Shown: positions 49,729 to 60,157 of the stretch, piece after piece | Layout: each line of letters begins with the position of its first letter | Numbering within the stretch: position 1 is the stretch's first letter | Assembly (NCBI RefSeq): GCF_009184865.1 | Contig: NZ_CP045096.1 | Coordinates: 8,680,001 to 8,744,000, forward strand | Direction: 5' to 3' | DNA from: Streptomyces phaeolivaceus | GTDB lineage: Bacteria; Actinomycetota; Actinomycetes; Streptomycetales; Streptomycetaceae | Length of the DNA stretch: 64,000 bases | Notes under the pieces: model-generated | Database searches by the model: none | What the model saw: only the letters and a program-made list of their open reading frames with translations | Told to the model about the DNA's origin: nothing | Program-made: the position numbers and the translations under genes

Positions 49729-51270
49729 ATGGCACCAGAAGCACCGCTGCTCACCATGTCCGGCATCACCAAGTCGTTCCCCGGAGTCCGGGCCCTGGAC
49801 GGCGTCGACCTCGACGTCCAGGCCGGAGAGGTCCACTGTCTGCTCGGCCAGAACGGCGCCGGCAAGTCCACCCTGATCAAGGTCCTGGCCGGCGCCCACC
49901 AGCCCGACGACGGCACGATCACCTGGCGGGGCGAACCCGTCACCCTGAAGTCCCCCATCGCCGCCATGCGCCTCGGCATCGCCACCATCTACCAGGAACT
50001 CGACCTGGTGGAGGGCCTGTCGGTGGCCGAGAACGTCCACCTCGGCCATGAGCCCACGACCGCCGGCTTCGTCGTACGCGGAAAGGCGGCGCGTTCCTCA
50101 ACTGCCGCACTGCTCAAGCGACTTGGGCACCCGGAGGTCGATCCGGCCCGCCTCGTCGGGGAGTTGTCGGCCGCCCAGCAGCAGATCGTGTCCATGGCGC
50201 GGGCGCTCTCCCACGACGTACGGCTGATCGTGATGGACGAACCGTCCGCCGCGCTCGACCCGGACGAGGTCGACAACCTGTTCAGGATCGTCGGGGACCT
50301 GACCTCGGCCGGGGTGGCCGTCGTCTACATCTCGCACCGGCTGGAGGAGATCCGCCGGATCGGCGACCGCGTGACCGTACTGAAGGACGGGCGGGCCGTG
50401 GCGGGCGGGCTGCCCGCCAGGTCGACACCGACACGCGAGGTCGTGGCGCTGATGACCGGGCGGAACGTCGAGTACGTCTTCCCCGACCGGCCGCCCGGGC
50501 CGCCGGCCGGGACCGCGCCCGTACTGGAGGTACGGGGACTGGCGAGGGCCGGCGAGTTCGCACCGTTCGACCTGGACCTACGGCCCGGCGAGATCGTGGG
50601 CCTCGCCGGACTGGTCGGCTCGGGACGGTCGGAGATCCTGGAGACGATCTACGGGGCGCGCAGGCCCACCGCCGGTCAAGTGAGCGTCGACGGAGAGAAG
50701 TTGAGGCTGGGCAGCGTACGGGCCGCCGTGCGGGCCGGGCTCGGACTCGCCCCCGAGGAACGCAAGGCGCAGGCGCTGCTGATGCTGGAGTCCGTCACCA
50801 GGAACGTCTCCGTGTCCTCGGTGTCCCGCTTCGCCCGCGTCGGCTGGATCGACCGGGGCGCCGAACACCGCGCCGCACGGGCCGCGACCCGCGAGCTGTC
50901 GCTGCGCCCCGACAACCCCGACGTCCCCGTGCGCACCCTCTCCGGAGGCAACCAGCAGAAGGCGGTCCTCGCCCGGTGGCTGCTGCGCGGCTGCCGGGTC
51001 CTGCTGCTGGACGAACCCACCCGGGGCGTCGACGTGGGCGCCCGCGCCGAGCTGTACGCGGTGGTGCGCCGGCTCGCCGACGAGGGGCTCGCCGTGCTGC
51101 TGGTCTCCAGCGAGGTGCCCGAGGTCCTCGGCCTCGCCGACCGGGTCCTCGTCCTGCGCGAGGGCCGGGTCGTGCACACCGCGCCCGCCCGTGAACTCGA
51201 CGAACACCGTGTCCTCGACCTCGTGATGGAAGGAAGCCCGGTGACTGCTGAAGGGAGCCCGGCGTCATGA
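49729..51270 (+). CDS. Sugar ABC transporter ATP-binding protein (RbsA/MglA type)
   Basis: The 513-residue protein has two tandem ATPase domains. The first has GQNGAGKSTLIK and a signature ELSAAQQQIVSMARAL; the second has GLVGSGRSEILE and a signature TLSGGNQQKAVLARWLL. Both Walker B regions are visible (LIVMDEPSAAL, LLLDEPTRGVD). It drives import of a monosaccharide-like substrate. ATG 49729 has AAGGGGAA upstream. Its stop overlaps the permease start. Confidence 0.95.
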   Translation: MAPEAPLLTMSGITKSFPGVRALDGVDLDVQAGEVHCLLGQNGAGKSTLIKVLAGAHQPDDGTITWRGEPVTLKSPIAAMRLGIATIYQELDLVEGLSVAENVHLGHEPTTAGFVVRGKAARSSTAALLKRLGHPEVDPARLVGELSAAQQQIVSMARALSHDVRLIVMDEPSAALDPDEVDNLFRIVGDLTSAGVAVVYISHRLEEIRRIGDRVTVLKDGRAVAGGLPARSTPTREVVALMTGRNVEYVFPDRPPGPPAGTAPVLEVRGLARAGEFAPFDLDLRPGEIVGLAGLVGSGRSEILETIYGARRPTAGQVSVDGEKLRLGSVRAAVRAGLGLAPEERKAQALLMLESVTRNVSVSSVSRFARVGWIDRGAEHRAARAATRELSLRPDNPDVPVRTLSGGNQQKAVLARWLLRGCRVLLLDEPTRGVDVGARAELYAVVRRLADEGLAVLLVSSEVPEVLGLADRVLVLREGRVVHTAPARELDEHRVLDLVMEGSPVTAEGSPAS

Positions 51271-52283
51271 CCCAGCCCGTGTCCCCGCCCCGGGGCGCCG
51301 ACAAGGTGACACCCGTGGACGAGCCGCCGCCCTGGCGCGCGCTCGTGTTCCGCGCCGACGTCCGCACCCTGTCGCTGCTCGGCGTCCTCGCCGCGCTGAT
51401 CCTCATCGGCGGTTTCACCAAGCCGGACGAGTTCCTCGACACCCGCAACCTCCAACTCGTCCTCACCCAGGCCTCGGTGATCGGTGTCGTCACCGTCGGC
51501 ATGACCTTCGTCATCACCTCCGGCGGCATCGACCTGTCGGTCGGCGCGATCGTCGCCCTGGCGTCCGTGTGGGCGACGACCGTGGCCACCCAGGAGTACG
51601 GTTTCGCCGGCATCCTCTTCACGGCGGTGATCGTCGGCGTCGGCTGCGGCCTGGTGAACGGACTGCTCATCGCCTACGGCGGGATGGTCCCCTTCATCGC
51701 CACCCTCGCCATGCTCGCCTCGGCCCGCGGTCTCGCCCTGCAGATCACCGACGGCAGCACCCAGGTCGTCAGCGTCGACGCCATCCTGGACCTCGGCGAA
51801 CGGGACGCGTACGTCCTCGGCATCCCGCCCCTCGTCCTGGTCTTCGCATTGGTGACGATCATCGGCTGGCTGGTGCTGAACCGCACCACCTTCGGCCGCC
51901 GTACCGTCGCCGTCGGCGGCAACGCGGAGGCGGCCCGCCTCGCGGGCATCGACGTCCGCCGTCAACGGCTCTACCTCTATCTGCTCTCCGGACTGTGCTG
52001 CGGCATCGCCGCGTTCCTGCTGATCGTGCTCTCCGGCTCGGGCCAGAACACCAACGGCAACCTCTACGAACTCGACGCCATCGCCGCCGCGATCATCGGC
52101 GGCACCCTGCTCACCGGCGGCCGGGGCACCATCACCGGCTCCGTCCTGGGCGTCCTGATCTTCACCACGATCACCAACATCTTCGCCCTCAACAACCTGC
52201 AGAGCGACGTCCAGCAGATCGCCAAGGGCGCGATCATCGTCGCCGCGGTCCTGGTCCAGCGCCGCACGGCAAGCACGACCTGA
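51267..52283 (+). CDS. Sugar ABC transporter permease (RbsC type)
   Basis: The 338-residue protein has eight to ten hydrophobic helices and the BPD_transp_2 pattern (VTSGGIDLSVGAIVALASV, GNAEAARLAGIDV, GGTLLTGGRGTI). It forms the membrane channel with the upstream ATPase. The ATG overlaps the ATPase stop by four bases (ATGA). Confidence 0.94.
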   Translation: MTQPVSPPRGADKVTPVDEPPPWRALVFRADVRTLSLLGVLAALILIGGFTKPDEFLDTRNLQLVLTQASVIGVVTVGMTFVITSGGIDLSVGAIVALASVWATTVATQEYGFAGILFTAVIVGVGCGLVNGLLIAYGGMVPFIATLAMLASARGLALQITDGSTQVVSVDAILDLGERDAYVLGIPPLVLVFALVTIIGWLVLNRTTFGRRTVAVGGNAEAARLAGIDVRRQRLYLYLLSGLCCGIAAFLLIVLSGSGQNTNGNLYELDAIAAAIIGGTLLTGGRGTITGSVLGVLIFTTITNIFALNNLQSDVQQIAKGAIIVAAVLVQRRTASTT

Positions 52284-52332
52284 CACTCCGAAGAGCCGAC
52301 GGGAAGAGCCGCAACCGGAAAGGTCCACCGCC

Positions 52333-53370
52333 ATGTCACAGTTCACCAGCCGTAGAGGACTGCTCTTCGGGACCGCCGCCGTCTCGGCCGGCGCCCTCCT
52401 CACCGGTTGCACCAGCAACGAGACGAAGGACGACCAGGCCTCGAACGAGCAGCCGGCCGCCGCCGACACACCCGGCAAGGCGGTCACCATCGGCTTCGCC
52501 GGACCGCAGGCCGACCACGGCTGGCTCAACGCGATCAACCAGAACGCCAAGAGCCGCGCCGAGCGGTACGAGGACGTCACCCTGGAGATCACCGAGGGCT
52601 CCAACGACACCGCCCAGCAGATCGGGCAGATCGAGACCCTCATCAACAAGAAGGTCGACGTCCTGGTCGTACTGCCCGCCGACGGCAAGGCGCTCACCCA
52701 GGTCGGCCTCAAGGCGATGCGGGCCGGCATCCCCGTCGTCAACCTCGACCGGATCTTCAACTCCCCGCAGGCGTACCGCTGCTGGATCGGCGGCGACAAC
52801 TACGGCATGGGCCTCAACGCCGGGCACTACATCGGCGAACAGCTCAAGGACAAGGACGACGCCCGGGTCATCGAGCTGGCCGGGCTCGACAATCTGGAGC
52901 TGACCAAGCAGCGCACCCAGGGCTTCGACGACGCGCTGAAGAACTACCCGAACATCAAGAAGGTGGCCCGGCAGGCCGCCGAGTTCACGGTCGAGTCGGG
53001 CCAGGCCAAGATGGCCCAGCTCCTCCAGGCGCAGTCGAACTTCGACGCGCTGTGGAACCACGACGACGACCAGGGCGTGGGCGCCCTGCGCGCCATCGAA
53101 CAGGCCGGGCGCGACGACTTCCTGATGGTCGGCGGCGCGGGCGCGCTCTCCGCGTTCCAGGCCATCAAGAAGGGCGACGGGGTGCTGAAGGCGACCGTCC
53201 TCTACCCGCCGACCATGGCCGCCTCCGCGATCGACCTCGCCCGCGCCCTCGGCCAGGGCAAGGGCGTCGGCGGCCTCGCCGAGTTCGAGATCCCGGCCTC
53301 GCTCACGCTCTACTCGGCGGTCGTCGACAAGGACAACGTCGACCAGTACATGCCGACCGGCTTCAAGTGA
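52333..53370 (+). CDS. Sugar ABC transporter substrate-binding lipoprotein
   Basis: The 345-residue protein starts with a twin-arginine-like signal (SRRGLLFGTAAVSAGALLTGC), with the lipobox LTGC (C26) for lipid anchoring. The rest is a periplasmic-binding-protein type 1 fold as in ribose-binding proteins (KAVTIGFAGPQADHGWLNA; DVLVVLPADGKALTQ). It captures the imported sugar at the outer face of the membrane. A 353-base gap follows before the catabolic genes. Confidence 0.93.
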   Translation: MSQFTSRRGLLFGTAAVSAGALLTGCTSNETKDDQASNEQPAAADTPGKAVTIGFAGPQADHGWLNAINQNAKSRAERYEDVTLEITEGSNDTAQQIGQIETLINKKVDVLVVLPADGKALTQVGLKAMRAGIPVVNLDRIFNSPQAYRCWIGGDNYGMGLNAGHYIGEQLKDKDDARVIELAGLDNLELTKQRTQGFDDALKNYPNIKKVARQAAEFTVESGQAKMAQLLQAQSNFDALWNHDDDQGVGALRAIEQAGRDDFLMVGGAGALSAFQAIKKGDGVLKATVLYPPTMAASAIDLARALGQGKGVGGLAEFEIPASLTLYSAVVDKDNVDQYMPTGFK

Positions 53371-53723
53371 CGGGGCCCGCCGGCCGGGCCTGACCGGGAA
53401 CCGGCATCCGGAGACCGGGGCCGGGGGCCGAGCACGAGGACGGGCCACCGGGGACCGAGCACCGCGACGGGTGCCGGGCACACGCTGCCGGCCACCGGCT
53501 GCCGATCACCGGGAGCCGGACGCTGGTCACCGGCGGCGAGGACTCGTCGCCCGGCGGTCGGTACCGAGACCGAGCAGCCGGGGGTCGGCGCCGAGCACGG
53601 GCCCGAGGGCCGGGCGGCCGACATCCCGGTGCCGGACCCGGGGCCCGAGGACCCGGACGCGTGCGCCCGGCCCCGGGGTCGGGCCCCACCCCCCCACCGC
53701 GCGACCACGAGGAGGACACACGC
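53371..53723. other. GC-rich low-complexity gap before the dehydrogenase gene
   Basis: The 353 bases contain many imperfect copies of GCCGAGCACG- and CACCGG-like words and a palindrome near the ABC stop, but no convincing gene. It separates importer and catabolic genes and may hold a terminator and promoter. GAGGAGGA just before 53724 is a strong ribosome binding site. Confidence 0.65.
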
Positions 53724-55010
53724 ATGGGACAGCCGCAGCAGCCCGACCAGGCCGAGGCGGAGGAGTCAGGATCCGCGGGGCCGCACTCCGGGACGTGGCC
53801 CGCCGGGCTCGCCGGAGGGCCGGGGAAGCCGTCGTTGCGGGTCGGGATGGTCGGCTACGCCTTCATGGGCGCCGCGCACTCACAGGGGTGGCGGACCGCC
53901 GGGCGGGTGTTCGATCTGCCGCTCAGCCCGGTGCTCGCCGCCGTGTGCGGCCGGGACGGGGACGCGGTGCGGGCCATGGCGGACCGGCACGGGTGGGCGG
54001 CGACGGAGACCGACTGGCGGGCCCTGATCGCCCGGGACGACATCGATCTCGTCGACATCTGCACCCCCGGCGACAGCCACGCCGAGATCGCGCTCGCCGC
54101 GCTCGCCGCGGGCAAGCACGTCCTCTGCGAGAAGCCCCTCGCCAACACGGTCGCGGAGGCCGAGGCGATGACGGAGGCGGCCGAAGAGGCGTACGGGCGA
54201 GGCAGGTTGGCGATGGTCGGCTTCAACTACCGGCGCGTCCCCGCCACCGCGCTCGCCCGTCGCATGGTCGCCGAGGGGCGGCTCGGTGCCCTGCGGCACG
54301 TGCGGGTGACGTACCTTCAGGACTGGCTCGTGGACCCGGAGTTCCCCCTCACCTGGCGGCTGCGCAAGGAGTCCGCGGGGTCCGGCGCGCTCGGCGACCT
54401 GGGCGCCCACATCGTCGACCTCGCGCAGTATCTGGCGGGCGAGCCGGTGGTCGGGGTGTCCGCGCTGATGGAGACCTTCGTACGCGAACGGCCGCTGCCC
54501 GCCGGGGTGTCCAGCGGCCCGGCGTCCGCCGGTGGCACCGCCGGGCGCGGCGCGGTCACCGTCGACGACACGGCTCTGTTCACCGGCCGGTTCGCCTCCG
54601 GCGCCGTCGCCTCCTTCGAGGCCACCCGCTTCGCCACCGGCCGCAAGAACGCCCTTCGCATCGAACTCAACGGTGAGCGCGGCTCGTTGGCGTTCGACCT
54701 GGAACGCCTCAACGAACTCTCCTTCCACGACCACACCGAACCCGGTACCCACGCCGGCTTCCGCCGCATCCTCGTCACCGAGCCCGACCACCCCTACCTC
54801 GACGCCTGGTGGCCGCCGGGCCACGGCCTCGGCTACGAGCACACCTTCGTCCACCAGGCCCGCGACCTGGTCCACGCCGTCGCGGCGGGGACCAGGCCCG
54901 AACCGTCCTTCGCCGACGGACTCCAGGTGCAGCGGGTGCTCGCGGCGGTCGAGGAGAGCGCCGAGAAGAACTCCGTGTACACCCCGACCCACACCCCCAC
55001 GACGGTCTGA
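53724..55010 (+). CDS. Gfo/Idh/MocA family oxidoreductase
   Basis: The 428-residue protein has a roughly 45-residue leader, then the NAD(P)-binding motif ([19 protein letters not shown]), the conserved catalytic-site segment [15 protein letters not shown] and the C-terminal open-sheet domain with [14 protein letters not shown]. Such enzymes oxidise or reduce sugar ring carbons, often at C3. The following isomerase gene starts 15 bases later, so the two are coupled. Confidence 0.92.
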   Translation: MGQPQQPDQAEAEESGSAGPHSGTWPAGLAGGPGKPSLRVGMVGYAFMGAAHSQGWRTAGRVFDLPLSPVLAAVCGRDGDAVRAMADRHGWAATETDWRALIARDDIDLVDICTPGDSHAEIALAALAAGKHVLCEKPLANTVAEAEAMTEAAEEAYGRGRLAMVGFNYRRVPATALARRMVAEGRLGALRHVRVTYLQDWLVDPEFPLTWRLRKESAGSGALGDLGAHIVDLAQYLAGEPVVGVSALMETFVRERPLPAGVSSGPASAGGTAGRGAVTVDDTALFTGRFASGAVASFEATRFATGRKNALRIELNGERGSLAFDLERLNELSFHDHTEPGTHAGFRRILVTEPDHPYLDAWWPPGHGLGYEHTFVHQARDLVHAVAAGTRPEPSFADGLQVQRVLAAVEESAEKNSVYTPTHTPTTV

Positions 55011-55024
55011 GGAGGCCCCCGGAC

Positions 55025-56029
55025 ATGCCGCGCGACTTCACGCTCTTCACCGGCCAGTGGGCGGACCTCCCCCTCGAAGAGGTCTGCCGCCTCGCCCGCG
55101 ACTTCGGCTACGACGGTCTCGAACTCGCCTGCTGGGGCGACCACTTCGAGGTCGACAAGGCCCTCGCCGACCCGTCGTATCTGGACTCCCGCCATCAACT
55201 CCTGGAGAAGTACGGCCTGAAGTGCTGGGCCGTCTCCAACCACCTTGTGGGGCAGGCCGTCTGCGACGCCATCATCGACGAGCGCCACCGGGCCATCCTG
55301 CCCGCCCGGATCTGGGCCGACGGCGAGCCCGAGGGCGTACGTCGGCGGGCCGCCGCCGAGATGGCCGACACCGCGCGGGCCGCCGCCGCCTTCGGCGTGG
55401 ACACCGTCATCGGCTTCACCGGCTCCGCCATCTGGCATCTGGTCGCCATGTTCCCGCCCGCCCCCGAGTCGATGATCGAACGCGGCTACGACGACTTCGC
55501 GACGCGCTGGAACCCGATCCTCGACGTCTTCGACGCGCAGGGCGTGCGGTTCGCCCACGAGGTCCACCCCAGCGAGATCGCCTACGACTACTGGACGACT
55601 CAGCGCGCCCTGGAGGCGGTCGACCACCGCCCGGCCTTCGGCCTCAACTTCGACCCCTCGCACTTCGTGTGGCAGGACCTCGACCCGGTCGGCTTCCTGT
55701 GGGACTTCCGCGACCGGATCTACCACGTCGACTGCAAGGAGGCCCGCAAGCGCCTCGACGGCCGCAACGGCCGCCTCGGCTCCCATCTGCCGTGGGGTGA
55801 CCCGCGCCGGGGCTGGGACTTCGTGTCGGCCGGCCACGGCGACGTCCCCTGGGAGGACGTCTTCCGGATGCTCCGCTCGATCGACTACCGGGGCCCCATC
55901 TCCGTCGAGTGGGAGGACGCCGGGATGGACCGGCTCCAGGGCGCCCCCGAGGCCCTGACCCACCTCAAGGCGTACGACTTCGACCCGCCGTCGGCCTCGT
56001 TCGACGCGGCGTTCGGCGGCAACGACTAG
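55025..56029 (+). CDS. Sugar phosphate isomerase/epimerase family (TIM barrel)
   Basis: The 334-residue protein belongs to the xylose-isomerase-like TIM barrel fold. Metal ligands are suggested by [14 protein letters not shown] (Glu), [12 protein letters not shown] (Asp, His), [12 protein letters not shown] (Asp) and [11 protein letters not shown] (Glu). It follows the dehydrogenase gene with GGAGG upstream. Homologues act on keto or inositol-derived sugars. It is probably cytoplasmic. Confidence 0.9.
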   Translation: MPRDFTLFTGQWADLPLEEVCRLARDFGYDGLELACWGDHFEVDKALADPSYLDSRHQLLEKYGLKCWAVSNHLVGQAVCDAIIDERHRAILPARIWADGEPEGVRRRAAAEMADTARAAAAFGVDTVIGFTGSAIWHLVAMFPPAPESMIERGYDDFATRWNPILDVFDAQGVRFAHEVHPSEIAYDYWTTQRALEAVDHRPAFGLNFDPSHFVWQDLDPVGFLWDFRDRIYHVDCKEARKRLDGRNGRLGSHLPWGDPRRGWDFVSAGHGDVPWEDVFRMLRSIDYRGPISVEWEDAGMDRLQGAPEALTHLKAYDFDPPSASFDAAFGGND

Positions 56030-56131
56030 GGCCCCACGGCCCCCTTGTGTCTTCCGGGGTGACGGCGCACCCCGGCGTACCGCACACACCCGTACACCCC
56101 CGTACGACCAGCCCCTTACTGGAGGCATTTC

Positions 56132-58645
56132 GTGCACCCGTACGACGACAACAGACGCCCCACCCGCACCACCAGCCCCTTCAGACGCCGCGGACTACGC
56201 GGGCCGATCGCCCTGCTGAGCGGTCTGCTGCTCGCGGGCGCCTCGCTCTCCCTCACCGCGCCGGCGGCGGGGGCGGCGGACACCGAACCGAGGACCGCGG
56301 CCCCCGCCGCCGCGGCCGAGGACTTCCAGCAGGTCACCCTCGCCAAGGGCGAACCGGAGGTCGGCGAGCCCATGTCGCTCGCCGTCCTCCCGGACCGCTC
56401 GGTCCTGCACACCTCGCGCGACGGCGAACTGCGCCTCACCGACGCGGCGGGCAACACCAGGCTCGCGGGCAAGCTCGACGTGTACAGCCACGACGAGGAG
56501 GGCCTCCAGGGCATCGGCGTCGACCCGGCCTTCGCCGACAACCGTTTCATCTACCTGTACTACGCGCCCCCGCTGGACACCCCGGCCGGTGACGCCCCCG
56601 AGACCGGCACGGCCGCCGACTTCGCGCCCTTCGACGGCGTCAACCGGCTCTCCCGCTTCGTCCTGAAGACCGACGGCACCCTCGACGCCGCCAGCGAGAC
56701 GAAGATCCTCGACGTCCCGGCCTCCCGGGGCATCTGCTGCCACGTCGGCGGCGACATCGACTTCGACGCGGCGGGCAACCTGTATCTGTCGACGGGCGAC
56801 GACAGCAACCCGTTCCAGTCGGACGGCTTCACCCCCATCGACGAGCGGTCCAACCGCAACCCGGCCTTCGACGCCCAGCGCACCTCCGGCAACACCAACG
56901 ACCTGCGCGGCAAGATCCTGCGCATCAAGGTGAACACGGACGGCTCGTACGCGGTCCCCGACGGCAACCTCTTCGCGCCCGGCACGGACAGGACGCGCCC
57001 CGAGATCTACGCGATGGGCTTCCGCAACCCGTTCCGCTTCAGCGTCGACAAGAAGACCGGCGTCCTCTACGTCGGCGAGTACGGCCCCGACGCCGGCGCC
57101 GCCAACCCCTCGCGCGGCCCGGCCGGACAGGTCGAGTTCGCCCGCGTGACCAAGCCGGGCAACTTCGGCTGGCCGTACTGCACCGGCAAGAACGACGCCT
57201 ACGTCGACCACGACTTCGCCACCGGCACCTCGGGCGCCGCCTTCGACTGCGCGGCCCCGAAGAACACCTCACCGAACAACACCGGCCTCACCGACCTGCC
57301 GCCCGCCGAGCCCGCGTGGATCCCCTACAACGGCGCGTCCGTACCGGAGTTCGGCGACGGCTCCGAGTCCCCGATGGGCGGCCCGGTCTACCACTACGAC
57401 GCCGCGCTCGACTCCCCGGTGAAGTTCCCGGAGGAGTACGACGGCGACTTCTTCGCCGGTGAGTTCGGCCGCCGCTGGATCAAGCGCATCACCAGCGACA
57501 CCGACGGCACCGTCCAGTCGATCAACAACGTCCCGTGGACCGGCACCCAGGTCATGGACATGGCCTTCGGCCCGGACGGCGCGCTGTACGTCCTCGACTA
57601 CGGCGTCTCCTGGTTCGGCGGCGACGAACACTCCGCCCTGTACCGCATCGAGAACGCCACCGACGGCCACTCCCCGGTCGCCGCCGCCTCCGCCGACCGC
57701 ACCTCCGGCCAGGCGAAACTGAGGGTCCGCTTCTCCTCCGAGGGCACCAGCGACCAGGACGGCGACGCCCTCACCTACAGCTGGGACTTCGGCGACGGCG
57801 CCACCTCCACGGCCGCCGACCCCAAGCACAGGTACAAGGAGAACGGCACCTACACCGCGACCGTGACGGCCAAGGACACCACGGGCCGCACCGGCAGCGC
57901 GAGCGTGCGGATCGTCGTCGGCAACACCGCGCCCGAGGTCGAGCTGAAACTCCCGGAGGACGGACAGCTGTTCGCCTTCGGTGACGCCGTACCGTTCAAG
58001 GTGAAGGTCAGCGACCCGGAGGACGGCCGTCCCATCGACTGCGCCAAGGTCAAGGTCACCTTCGTCCTCGGCCACGACAGCCACGGCCACCCGGTGACCT
58101 CCGCCAACGGCTGCACCGGCACCATCCAGACCAGCGCCGACGGCGGCCACGACGAGAACGCCAACATCTTCGGGGTGTTCGACGCCGAGTACACCGACGG
58201 CGGAGGCGGCGGCCAGGCCCCGCTGACCACCCACGACCAGAACGTCGTCCAGCCCACCCACCGCCAGGCCGAGCACTACGGTGACTCGTCCGGCGTCGTC
58301 GTCCAGTCGAAGGCCACGGCCCACGGCGGCAAGACCGTCGGTGACATCTCCGACGGCGACTGGATCTCCTTCGAGCCGTACGTCCTGTCCGACGCCACGA
58401 AGATCACCGCACGGGTCTCCTCCGGGGGTGCCGGCGGCAAGCTGGAGGTCCGCGCGGGCTCCGCGACCGGCCGGGTCCTCGGCAGCGCGACCGTGCCGGT
58501 GACCGGCGGCTGGGACACCTTCCAGGACGTCACCGCCAACCTGTCCAAGGCCCCGCGCGGCACCACCACGCTCTACCTGGTGTTCAAGGGGAGCGGCTCC
58601 GGCGGCCTGTTCGACGTGGACGACTTCACCTTCACGAAGCGGTGA
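56132..58645 (+). CDS. Secreted PQQ-type sugar dehydrogenase-like propeller with PKD and CBM6
   Basis: The 837-residue protein has a signal peptide (cleavage near AGAADTEP), a six-bladed propeller of the glucose/sorbosone dehydrogenase type (about 65-525: EEGLQGIGVDPAFADNRFIY, GDIDFDAAGNLYLSTGDD, IYAMGFRNPFRF), a PKD domain (about 530-610: LTYSWDFGDGATST), a further Ig-like region and a CBM6 (about 700-837). It probably oxidises a polysaccharide or bound glycan outside the cell. Its cofactor, PQQ or other, is not certain. It is followed after nine bases by the ThuA gene. Confidence 0.88.
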   Translation: MHPYDDNRRPTRTTSPFRRRGLRGPIALLSGLLLAGASLSLTAPAAGAADTEPRTAAPAAAAEDFQQVTLAKGEPEVGEPMSLAVLPDRSVLHTSRDGELRLTDAAGNTRLAGKLDVYSHDEEGLQGIGVDPAFADNRFIYLYYAPPLDTPAGDAPETGTAADFAPFDGVNRLSRFVLKTDGTLDAASETKILDVPASRGICCHVGGDIDFDAAGNLYLSTGDDSNPFQSDGFTPIDERSNRNPAFDAQRTSGNTNDLRGKILRIKVNTDGSYAVPDGNLFAPGTDRTRPEIYAMGFRNPFRFSVDKKTGVLYVGEYGPDAGAANPSRGPAGQVEFARVTKPGNFGWPYCTGKNDAYVDHDFATGTSGAAFDCAAPKNTSPNNTGLTDLPPAEPAWIPYNGASVPEFGDGSESPMGGPVYHYDAALDSPVKFPEEYDGDFFAGEFGRRWIKRITSDTDGTVQSINNVPWTGTQVMDMAFGPDGALYVLDYGVSWFGGDEHSALYRIENATDGHSPVAAASADRTSGQAKLRVRFSSEGTSDQDGDALTYSWDFGDGATSTAADPKHRYKENGTYTATVTAKDTTGRTGSASVRIVVGNTAPEVELKLPEDGQLFAFGDAVPFKVKVSDPEDGRPIDCAKVKVTFVLGHDSHGHPVTSANGCTGTIQTSADGGHDENANIFGVFDAEYTDGGGGGQAPLTTHDQNVVQPTHRQAEHYGDSSGVVVQSKATAHGGKTVGDISDGDWISFEPYVLSDATKITARVSSGGAGGKLEVRAGSATGRVLGSATVPVTGGWDTFQDVTANLSKAPRGTTTLYLVFKGSGSGGLFDVDDFTFTKR

Positions 58646-58654
58646 GGGGGCGTC

Positions 58655-60055
58655 ATGCCGACGAACCGACGACTGCTGACCGCGCTGGCCGGCGCCGCGC
58701 TGCTGATCGGAGGCGTGTCGGGACCGGCCGTGTCCGATGAGGCGGGCGGCTCCGGGAGTCACGGGGACCATGGGGACGAGCGCCGGGTGCTGGTGTTCTC
58801 CAAGACCGCCGGGTTCCGCCACGACTCGATCCCCGAGGGCGTCACGGCCGTACGGGAACTGGGCGCCGCCCACGGCTTCGCGGTCGACGCCACGGAGGAC
58901 GCCGGCGCCTTCACCGCCCGCAACCTCGGGCGCTACGACGCCGTGGTCTTCCTCTCCACGACCGGTGACGTCCTGAACACGGCCCAACAGGGCGCGTTCG
59001 AGCGGTACATCAAGCGCGGCGGCGCGTACGTCGGTGTCCACGCCGCCGCCGACACCGAGTACGACTGGGCCTTCTACGGCGGGCTCGCGGGCGCGTACTT
59101 CCAGTCGCACCCCGCGATCCAGTCCGCGACGGTCGAAGTCGAGGACCACGCCCACCCGGCCACCGCCGGACTGGGCGCGACCTGGAACCGCACGGACGAG
59201 TGGTACAACTACCGCTCCAACCCCCGTGAACGGGCCCATGTCCTCGCCTCGCTCGACGAGTCGTCGTACAGCGGCGGCACCATGAACGGCGACCATCCGA
59301 TCGCCTGGTGCCAGGACTACCAGGGCGGCCGTGCCTTCTACACCGGCGGCGGCCACACCAAGGAGTCCTTCGCCGAACCCGCCTTCCGGCAGCACCTGCT
59401 GGGTGGCATCCGGTGGGCGATCGGCGAGGACCGGGCCGACTGCCGGCCGGAGAACGGCTACCGGCGGCTGTTCGACGGCACCGCCGCCTCGCTCGCGCCG
59501 TGGCGGCAGGCCGGTCCGGGCTCCTTCACCCTGTCCGACGACGGCACGATCACGTCGGCGGGCGGGATGGGGATGCTCTGGTACGCCGGGCAGAGCTTCG
59601 GGTCGTACTCCCTGAAGCTCGACTGGAGGATGTCCGGTGCCTCCGGGGACGACAACTCCGGTGTGTTCGTGGGGTTCCCGCCCTCCGACGACCCCTGGTC
59701 GGCCGTGAACAACGGCTACGAGGTCCAGATCGACGCCACCGACGTACCCGAGCGCACCACCGGGTCCGTCTACGGCTTCCGGTCCGCCGACATCGGCAGG
59801 CGCGACCGCGCGCTGAACCCGCCGGGGGAGTGGAACACGTACGAGATCCGCGTGGAGGGCGAGCGCCTCCGCGTCTGGCTCAACGGCGTGCGGATCAACG
59901 ACTTCACCAACACCGATCCGGTACGGAGCCTGCGCGACGGTCACTTCGGCATCCAGAACCACGGGGCCGACGACCAGGTGTCCTTCCGTGACATCCGGAT
60001 CAAGGAACTGCCCGCGCGGGCCGCCGACCGGGCGGACCGGCCCCCGGGCGACTGA
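58655..60055 (+). CDS. Secreted ThuA domain protein with DUF1080 (3-keto-glycoside hydrolase-like) domain
   Basis: The 466-residue protein has a signal peptide (cleavage near GPAVSDEA), a ThuA-like domain (about 43-260: VLVFSKTAGFRHDSI, GVHAAADTEYDW) and a C-terminal DUF1080 lectin-like domain (about 265-450: GYRRLFDGT, NNGYEVQIDATD, GEWNTYEIRVEGERL). DUF1080 proteins in other bacteria hydrolyse 3-keto-disaccharides. Its secretion and coupling to the dehydrogenase gene support a shared pathway. It is followed by a terminator. Confidence 0.9.
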   Translation: MPTNRRLLTALAGAALLIGGVSGPAVSDEAGGSGSHGDHGDERRVLVFSKTAGFRHDSIPEGVTAVRELGAAHGFAVDATEDAGAFTARNLGRYDAVVFLSTTGDVLNTAQQGAFERYIKRGGAYVGVHAAADTEYDWAFYGGLAGAYFQSHPAIQSATVEVEDHAHPATAGLGATWNRTDEWYNYRSNPRERAHVLASLDESSYSGGTMNGDHPIAWCQDYQGGRAFYTGGGHTKESFAEPAFRQHLLGGIRWAIGEDRADCRPENGYRRLFDGTAASLAPWRQAGPGSFTLSDDGTITSAGGMGMLWYAGQSFGSYSLKLDWRMSGASGDDNSGVFVGFPPSDDPWSAVNNGYEVQIDATDVPERTTGSVYGFRSADIGRRDRALNPPGEWNTYEIRVEGERLRVWLNGVRINDFTNTDPVRSLRDGHFGIQNHGADDQVSFRDIRIKELPARAADRADRPPGD

Positions 60056-60057
60056 GC

Positions 60058-60095
60058 GACGGCGGGCGGGGGACGCCGGACCTCCGCCCGCCGTC
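60058..60095 (+). terminator. Terminator after the keto-sugar genes
   Basis: GACGGCGGGCGG (60058-60069) pairs with CCGCCCGCCGTC (60084-60095), a 12-bp perfect stem just after the stop. It separates this cluster from the EBO operon. Confidence 0.8.
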
Positions 60096-60157
60096 TTGCC
60101 CCTTCGCCCGGAGGGGGCCCGGCTTTCCCCACCACTCGCTCGACGAGGAGGCTGCCC

